Part shown: positions 5,480-10,362 of the stretch, in pieces
How positions within the stretch are numbered: the stretch's first letter is position 1
Layout: every line of letters begins with the position of its first letter
Assembly (NCBI GenBank): GCA_965372355.1
Contig: CBDVBZ010000122.1
Coordinates: 1 to 10,362, forward strand
DNA: 10,362 nucleotides
Direction of reading: 5' to 3'
Source of the DNA: CBDVBZ01 sp965372355
Lineage (GTDB): Bacteria; Krumholzibacteriota; Krumholzibacteriia; WVZY01
Position numbers and translations under genes: made by a program
The notes under the pieces: generated by a model
What the model saw: only the letters and a program-made list of their open reading frames with translations
What the model was told of the DNA's origin: nothing
Database searches by the model: none

Positions 5480-5751
5480 AAACGTCGCCGAGTCCGCAGC
5501 ACTTACAGCGAACAACAGGGTCACTGGCAATAAAAGCTTCATTCAGGCCCTGCGCTGGGACGCCACTGTCAAACTCCATGGGATTCGGTTACGACACCGG
5601 GGACTGCGACATCATAACATCTTTGCTGGAAGGCAGTCGGGAGATTCGAAACGGTAGACCAAAATCGTTGGGCCAATACAGGGAGTCGAGAATCTACAAA
5701 TTTGAACGGTCCCGAAATTGGGTGGGGGGTCAGACCCAGCCTATTCAGCGC
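5480..5751. other. intergenic stretch, no supported gene
   Basis: No frame here shows a credible protein; an open plus-strand frame from 5578 runs straight through the terminator. The only pattern noticed is a short palindrome, GGGTC-A-GACCC at 5727-5737, in a G-rich context. The same GGGTC/GACCC arms recur at 5906-5919. Otherwise I see nothing in it. Confidence 0.5.
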
Positions 5752-5794
5752 AAAGACAAAGAGAGCCCATTTCCTGGGCTCTCTTTGTCTTTTT
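5752..5794 (+). terminator. rho-independent terminator with perfect 18-bp stem
   Basis: AAAGACAAAGAGAGCCCA (5752-5769) pairs perfectly with 5775-5792 around a TTTCC loop, and the right side ends in TTTTT (5790-5794). It is about 270 nt after the stop of the cytochrome-SnoaL fusion on the plus strand. Because the left arm is A-rich, its complement gives a partly T-rich end on the minus strand, so it may also stop transcription of the large minus-strand gene, whose stop codon is about 165 nt away. Confidence 0.9.
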
Positions 5795-5826
5795 CGGCAC
5801 GAAGTGACAGGCGTGTTATACCCGTC

Positions 5827-5856
5827 GGGTGCCGCGGCGCGAACGCCGCAACACCC
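5827..5856. repeat. GC-rich hairpin with CGAA tetraloop
   Basis: GCGGCG (5834-5839) pairs with CGCCGC (5844-5849) around CGAA. After a 2-by-2 internal loop the stem continues with GGGTG (5827-5831) pairing CACCC (5852-5856). No T tract follows, so it is not a standard terminator. It could stabilise an mRNA 3' end or be part of a repetitive palindromic element. Confidence 0.5.
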
Positions 5857-5872
5857 TCCAAGCATTGAGCTC

Positions 5873-5960
5873 ATTATATGACGCTAATGTGCTTCATACG
5901 CGGTCGGGTCTGAAGACCCTCCCGGTATAAAGCGCATTTTATGACATTAATGTGCTTCAT
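5873..5960. repeat. 25-bp imperfect direct repeat flanking a hairpin
   Basis: The segments 5873-5897 and 5936-5960 agree at 22 of 25 positions and share TAATGTGCTTCAT exactly at their right ends; their starts are 63 bp apart. Between them GGGTC (5906-5910) and GACCC (5915-5919) form a stem around TGAA, with CGG/CCG pairing again outside a 2-by-2 internal loop. The right copy contains the TGA stop (5957-5959) of the large minus-strand gene. On the minus strand each copy reads ATGAAGCACATTA followed by a short open stretch. This may be a small duplicated element, a pair of regulatory sites at the mRNA end, or the scar of an insertion. Confidence 0.6.
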
Positions 5961-8900
5961 TTCACCATGACCACGCGTTTGGTCTCGACGAAGCTTCCCG
6001 CTTCGATACGGTAGAGGTACACACCCGATGCAACGCGTCGTTGTTGGGCGTCGCGTCCGTCCCAAACGACATTGTGTAGACCTGGACCACGGTTCTCGTC
6101 GAGAAGTGTCGTCACGAGACGTCCGCGCACGTCGTAGACTTTCAGCTTCACGTGACTCGACGTCGGCAACGAGAACGACAGCGTCGTTTGAGGGTTGAAC
6201 GGGTTCGGGACCGCATCGTGTAACGCAAAGTGCGAGGGCACGACGTTGCCCGTGGCGCCGGTCACCTTATCCTCTTCGATGTGGACCATGTAGTCCTCGA
6301 CCTCGCCGTCGGGTGCGGGACCGTCGGGCGGCAGGCCGCCCACAGTGCTGTAACGGAACCGCGCGAACGTATCAAATGCCTGGGCTCCAGTGCCCGGCAC
6401 GTTGAACGTCAGCGAGTTCAGTCCCGCTGCCACCGGCACCGACACGAAGATCTGCTCGGCGGCACTCCAGACCCCGTCGGCGTCGAAGTCGATCCACGCG
6501 TCCAGCAGCCCCGGTACCGATACGGTCACATCCACATTCGCGGGATTCACCGGATCGAGCAACGAGGTGAATACCACTCCGTCCTCGTCGGGCTGGTTCG
6601 AGAGATCGTCACCCATGGCGTTGGCATCGGGCTGGCCATCGGGCTCGGCATCGATCAAAGCACCCATGTAAATGTTCGGGACGATCGTGTGCCGCGCACC
6701 GTTGTTACCCAGCAGCGTCGGGTACGGGGTATCCGGAGCGTCACCAAAGTCAAGTCCCGGTTGGTCGATGAGAACCTCATAGTCCTCGACTTCCCCGTCG
6801 GGCGCTGGCCCGCTTGGAGTCAGGACGATGCCGCTGACGTTGTACCGGATCCGGGCGAAGGACAGGCCGGGCACCGCGCTGGCGGGAACGCTGAACGGAA
6901 TCGGGTTGAGTCCGGCTGCCACCGGCCCGGAGAATATCTGCTCACCCGGATCCAGCCAGCTGCCGTTGAGGTTAAAGTCAATCCAGGCGTCCAACCAACC
7001 GCCCACCGACACGGTCACATCCATCTGGGCGGGCTGCCCGGGTACCAGTGGGGTGACGAAGACCACACCGTCCTCGTCGGGAAGGTTCGAGGTGTCGTCA
7101 CCCAAGGCGCTGGAATGGGGCTGGCCGTCGGGCTCGGCATCGATCAACGCGCCCATGAGGACGTTCGGAACGATTGTGTGCCGCGCGCCGTTGGTCCCCA
7201 ATAATGTCGGGTACGGGCCGTCCGGAGCGTCACCGAAGTCCAGCTGCTCCTGCGGCTCCTCGATCGGGACTTCGTAGTCCTCGACCTCGCCGTCTTGCGC
7301 GGGGCCATCGACAGGTACCGGACCGATTGTATTGAAGCGGAAACGAGCAAAGGTCACACCCGGAAGCGCGCTCGCCGGCACAGTAAAGAGGACCGGGTTC
7401 ACGCCCGCAACCACCGCACCAGAGAATATCTGCTCACCCGGATCCAGCCAGCTGCCGTTCTGGTTGAAGTCAAACCAGACATCCAACCAGCCGGGCACTG
7501 ACACTATGACGTCTACCTGCGCCCCCAACCCCTGTACGAACGGGGTCACGAAGACCACACCGTCCTCATCGGGCAGGTTCGAGATGTCGTCACCCAATGC
7601 GTTGGGATCGGGCTGGCCGTCGGGCTCGGCATCGATCAACGCACCCATGGTAACGTTTGCAAAGACCCCGTGCCGCGCGCCGTTGTTCGCCAGAAGCGTC
7701 GGGTACGGACGATCCGGGGCGTCACCAAAGTCCAACTCCTCGATCAGGACCTGGTAGTCTTCGACCTCGCCGTCGGGGGCGAAACCGGTGTCCGGGAGCG
7801 GACCGGCCGTGTTGAAGCGGAACCGGGCAAAGGTCAGACCCGAAATCGCGCTCACCGGCACGCCGACGGGCATCGGGAACAAGCCCCCCGGCACCGGACC
7901 GGTGAACACCAGCTCGCCCGGATCGAGCCAGCTGCCGTTCTGGTCGAAGTCGAACCAGACATCCATCCAACCGGGCACCGACGTGGTGACGTTCACCGTA
8001 GCCCCCACACCAGGAACGAACGGGGTGACAAAGGCCACGCCATCTTCGTCGGCCAGGTTTGAGATATCGTCACCCTTAGCGCTGGAATGGGGCTGGCCAT
8101 CGGGCTCGGCATCGATCAACGCGCCCATGAACACGTTGGCCACGATCACATGGTGCGCGCCGCCGCTTCCCAGTAGCGTCGGGTACGGGCCATCCGGCGC
8201 GTCGCCGAAGTCCATATCCGGCTCCGCTTGCTCGATGGGAACCTCATAGTCCTCGACCTCGCCGTCGGGCGCGAGGCCCGTGACCGGGAGCGCGCCGCCC
8301 AGGTTGTATCGGAACCGGGCAAATGAAAAACCCGGAACCGCACTCGCCGGTACATTGAAGTTGATGGAGTTCAAACCGGCCACCGCCGGATTGGAGTACA
8401 CCTGCTCACCCGGATCGAGCCAGCTGCCGTTCAGATTGAAGTCAACCCAGATGTCCAACCAGCCGGGCATCGACACGAAGACATCGAACTGGGCCGGCTG
8501 CCCCTGAACCAATGGGGTCACGAAGTTCACACCATCCTCGTCGGGGAGATTGGTGATGTCGTCGCCGGCCGCGTTGGGGTGGGGTATCCCATCGGGCTCC
8601 CCGTCGATCAGCGCTCCCATGAAGACGTTCGGGACGATCGTGTGCCGCGCGCCGTTCGAGGCCAACAACACTGGGTAAGTCGGATCCGGAGCGTCGCCGA
8701 AATCGAGCGGCGGACCCACCTTGAGGCACGACCTCCAGGCGGTACCCCAGCGTCCGTCCTCGGGCGGGGTACCGTTGCCACGCTGTTCGGCATACTCGTT
8801 GAAGATCCAGAAAGTCGTGTCGTCGGCAGGATCCACCGAGGCTCCACTGTAGTCACCCCAGCGGTTGCGGCCGGAGCCAAACGTGCGCAGGTAGTAGTCC

Positions 8901-10357
8901 AAACCGGCCTGCACTACACCAGCGGTCTGCACGGTACCCGGGGGATCGCCGGGCTCGCGGCCGGCGTAGTACGCCCCGCAGAAAATGGATTGGGCCGAGG
9001 CGGAAAAACCGAACTTGGCGTCACCGAGTCCGTTCACGGCCACGGCGGGAAAGAAGGTCCAGGTGTCGGTGGCGATGTCCTCGCCCCCGATGTTTCCCTG
9101 ATCGGAAACGGTGATCGGGGCGGGGATCGCGCTGGTGTCGAGACGGAACCAGTGGGCGGTTGCCTCACCCGTGTTGACGGGGTCGTTGGCGGTGTTGGGA
9201 TTGATGGTGGTCGTAAACCAGAGGCGGTTGTTCCGCCACACCGCGTCCAGCGCCCTGGCATCGTTCACCTCGATCAGGCTGGCGGTGCCGTTCTGAGGGG
9301 CGTCGGGGATGTTAGGAAATCCGTAAATCCCCCCAACATCTTCCAGGTCACCGACGTTGACAATCTCGCCGGTGAAAGTGGTGGCTCCGAGAGGATTGTC
9401 GACCCGGATGACCTGTACCCACTCGATTCCACCCGGCCCGCCGCTGGTCAGGCTACTATAGCCGACAAGGAAGGTGCCGATGCCCGGACCAACTCCACCG
9501 GCTCCGAAGACGAGGGCCGGCATCGTGGTCATATCGTAGGACCCCGAGGGAATCGGGTTGTAGATGTTCCAAGACGCGGCGCCTCCGGCGTAGAACCCGC
9601 TGGCCACGCCCTTGTCGATGATCCACAGGCGGACGCCGTAACCCCCGCCGGCAAACGGAAACATGTTGTTGGTGATGTAGACCGCTTCTTCGTCGACTTC
9701 GAAGCCCGGATAGTCGGCCCAGTAGTCAGTCCCGCTGATGTTGACCTTGGAATTGATGGCCATGTACCACCAGTCGGCAGAGGTGGGTGTGGCCGGGGTC
9801 GATGTCTTGGAGACCGCGACCAGGATCCGCGATTCATTGCTCGGATCACCGTTACTCACTAACCACCTTTCGAGGGTTACCACCACGAACCGGTGCTCAT
9901 AGTGGTCATACACAATTTTTGGGTCAAAGGTAAGGGTGCCCAGGGTCTGCGCGCCGAGGGGCGAGAAGAAATCCCTCAGGGCATCGCGAAAAATAAGGGT
10001 GCCGGTCTTGGTGCGGCACTCGATCCCCACATTGACGACCGCGATCACGCGGTCCGTCCCGGCGGCGCCGATGGGATCGGGAGGAATCAACGCGAACCCC
10101 GTCTCGGTGATGTTGTCATTATAGTTGTAGGCCAAAAAGCCCACACCGGGGATGAAGGGGGTCGCGTCGAAGCCGCTGATCGGGCTTCCGTTGACCTGGG
10201 TTTCTGTCACCCTGGTGGCAAAGAGGGCGGCCTCGGCACCTCCGGAGATGGCTTCGGGCCGGGATTCTTTCGGTTGAGCGTCAACCACCGAAGGGAAAAT
10301 TGATAACGATGAAAGAACAAATAGAAGCGTGGGTACAGCGAGAAGCAACCGTTGCAT
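5957..10357 (-). CDS. large secreted GEVED-repeat protein with C-terminal sorting-type domain
   Basis: A 1466-residue exported protein. The signal peptide covers residues 1-27 (hydrophobic core, likely cleavage VVDA-Q). Residues about 30-550 form a probable beta-rich, possibly propeller-like domain with markers such as DPKIVYD (145-151) and DYPGFEVDEEAVYITNN (215-231). I know this style from secreted environmental proteins but cannot name the family. Five tandem GEVED-type modules follow, starting at residues 551, 715, 875, 1039 and 1202, each opening LDFGDAPD (MDFGDAPD in the second) and closing near DGEVEDY. They are rich in acidic loops such as DFNxNGSWLDPGE that may bind calcium. Residues about 1376-1466 are the FlgD-like/type IX secretion-type C-terminal domain: NPFNP, VYDVRGR, WDGRD, SGVYLYRIEAG, final VVMVK. 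The role is probably surface attachment, matrix or a secreted structural protein. Only five bases precede the ATG in the window, so its ribosome binding site and promoter are out of view. It converges with the cytochrome-SnoaL operon. Confidence 0.9.
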   Translation of the reverse strand: MQRLLLAVPTLLFVLSSLSIFPSVVDAQPKESRPEAISGGAEAALFATRVTETQVNGSPISGFDATPFIPGVGFLAYNYNDNITETGFALIPPDPIGAAGTDRVIAVVNVGIECRTKTGTLIFRDALRDFFSPLGAQTLGTLTFDPKIVYDHYEHRFVVVTLERWLVSNGDPSNESRILVAVSKTSTPATPTSADWWYMAINSKVNISGTDYWADYPGFEVDEEAVYITNNMFPFAGGGYGVRLWIIDKGVASGFYAGGAASWNIYNPIPSGSYDMTTMPALVFGAGGVGPGIGTFLVGYSSLTSGGPGGIEWVQVIRVDNPLGATTFTGEIVNVGDLEDVGGIYGFPNIPDAPQNGTASLIEVNDARALDAVWRNNRLWFTTTINPNTANDPVNTGEATAHWFRLDTSAIPAPITVSDQGNIGGEDIATDTWTFFPAVAVNGLGDAKFGFSASAQSIFCGAYYAGREPGDPPGTVQTAGVVQAGLDYYLRTFGSGRNRWGDYSGASVDPADDTTFWIFNEYAEQRGNGTPPEDGRWGTAWRSCLKVGPPLDFGDAPDPTYPVLLASNGARHTIVPNVFMGALIDGEPDGIPHPNAAGDDITNLPDEDGVNFVTPLVQGQPAQFDVFVSMPGWLDIWVDFNLNGSWLDPGEQVYSNPAVAGLNSINFNVPASAVPGFSFARFRYNLGGALPVTGLAPDGEVEDYEVPIEQAEPDMDFGDAPDGPYPTLLGSGGAHHVIVANVFMGALIDAEPDGQPHSSAKGDDISNLADEDGVAFVTPFVPGVGATVNVTTSVPGWMDVWFDFDQNGSWLDPGELVFTGPVPGGLFPMPVGVPVSAISGLTFARFRFNTAGPLPDTGFAPDGEVEDYQVLIEELDFGDAPDRPYPTLLANNGARHGVFANVTMGALIDAEPDGQPDPNALGDDISNLPDEDGVVFVTPFVQGLGAQVDVIVSVPGWLDVWFDFNQNGSWLDPGEQIFSGAVVAGVNPVLFTVPASALPGVTFARFRFNTIGPVPVDGPAQDGEVEDYEVPIEEPQEQLDFGDAPDGPYPTLLGTNGARHTIVPNVLMGALIDAEPDGQPHSSALGDDTSNLPDEDGVVFVTPLVPGQPAQMDVTVSVGGWLDAWIDFNLNGSWLDPGEQIFSGPVAAGLNPIPFSVPASAVPGLSFARIRYNVSGIVLTPSGPAPDGEVEDYEVLIDQPGLDFGDAPDTPYPTLLGNNGARHTIVPNIYMGALIDAEPDGQPDANAMGDDLSNQPDEDGVVFTSLLDPVNPANVDVTVSVPGLLDAWIDFDADGVWSAAEQIFVSVPVAAGLNSLTFNVPGTGAQAFDTFARFRYSTVGGLPPDGPAPDGEVEDYMVHIEEDKVTGATGNVVPSHFALHDAVPNPFNPQTTLSFSLPTSSHVKLKVYDVRGRLVTTLLDENRGPGLHNVVWDGRDAQQRRVASGVYLYRIEAGSFVETKRVVMVK
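6272..8707 (-). repeat. five tandem ~480-492-bp coding repeats (GEVED modules)
   Basis: Units in coding order are 8707-8216, 8215-7736, 7735-7244, 7243-6755 and 6754-6272, or 164, 160, 164, 163 and 161 codons. Units share LDFGDAPD, YPxLL, NGARH, GALIDAEPDG, DEDGV, a W-x-DF-x-x-NGSWLDPGE loop, FARFR and PDGEVEDY. Conservation extends to the DNA: 6930-6967 in unit 4 and 7422-7459 in unit 3 are identical over 38 bases exactly 492 bp apart. Unit 5 is the most divergent, with DFDADGVWSAAEQ in place of the NGSWLDPGE loop. This points to repeated in-frame duplication with later gene conversion. Short-read assembly could have collapsed or miscounted such units. Confidence 0.92.
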
Positions 10358-10362
10358 GGGGG

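Noticed and set aside
5578..5868. 96-codon plus-strand frame
   Set aside because: It runs through the perfect terminator hairpin, has no ribosome binding site and no recognisable domain.
6230..7204. 324-codon plus-strand frame antisense to the GEVED repeats
   Set aside because: Its His/Arg/Gly-rich translation repeats only because the coding strand repeats; the minus-strand frame has clear domains.
6272..8707. The tandem repeats as a CRISPR array or minisatellite
   Set aside because: The period is about 480-492 bp, always a multiple of three, and each unit encodes a complete protein module.
8579..9862. 427-codon plus-strand frame antisense to the N-terminal half of the large protein
   Set aside because: No domain, no ribosome binding site, and the opposite strand is a continuous exported protein.

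Overview
The window looks like a chromosomal stretch from an uncultured bacterium of the wider FCB-type lineages (Eisenbacteria-, Krumholzibacteria-, Zixibacteria- or KSB1-like). The best clue is the large secreted protein on the right: it ends in an NPFNP...SGVYLYRIEAG...VVMVK module, the FlgD-like/type IX secretion-type C-terminal domain common in those groups, after a run of GEVED-type repeats. The M1-like peptidase, the TPR C-terminus with a DPVWDPLRDHPRF motif and the single-haem cytochromes fit the same setting. The assignment is inference from protein style. There is no rRNA, CRISPR array, transposase or phage gene.

Layout. Positions 1-359: the first two codons of a minus-strand gene that leaves the window, preceded by a good ribosome binding site, then a gene-poor stretch with inverted repeats. 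Positions 360-435: a tRNA-Asn(GTT) that folds completely but has an unusual T loop. Positions 474-2132, minus: a secreted M1-aminopeptidase-like protein with a damaged zinc site. It is divergent from a cytochrome c'-like protein at 2356-2865; promoter candidates for the two overlap near 2114-2170. Positions 2865-3224 look like decay: a 46-residue ORF coupled to the cytochrome gene abuts, stop to stop, an antisense remnant of a TPR protein C-terminus.

Positions 3359-5479 are the most interesting part. A consensus promoter (TTGACA, 17 bp, extended -10 TATAAT), surrounded by small palindromes, drives three tightly packed genes: an NTF2/SnoaL-like protein, a TetR-type regulator overlapping it by 4 bp, and an exported fusion of a cytochrome c domain to a second SnoaL-like domain. 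This looks like an autoregulated cassette in which a small-molecule-responsive repressor controls one cytoplasmic and one haem-linked exported member of the same fold superfamily. Its function is unknown.

Positions 5480-5956 hold no convincing gene. They contain a perfect 18-bp-stem terminator between convergent genes, several hairpins and a 25-bp imperfect direct repeat whose right copy includes the stop codon of the large gene. Positions 5957-10357, minus, encode a 1466-residue secreted protein: signal peptide, about 520 residues of probable beta-rich domain, five GEVED-type repeats of 160-164 residues, and the C-terminal sorting-type domain.
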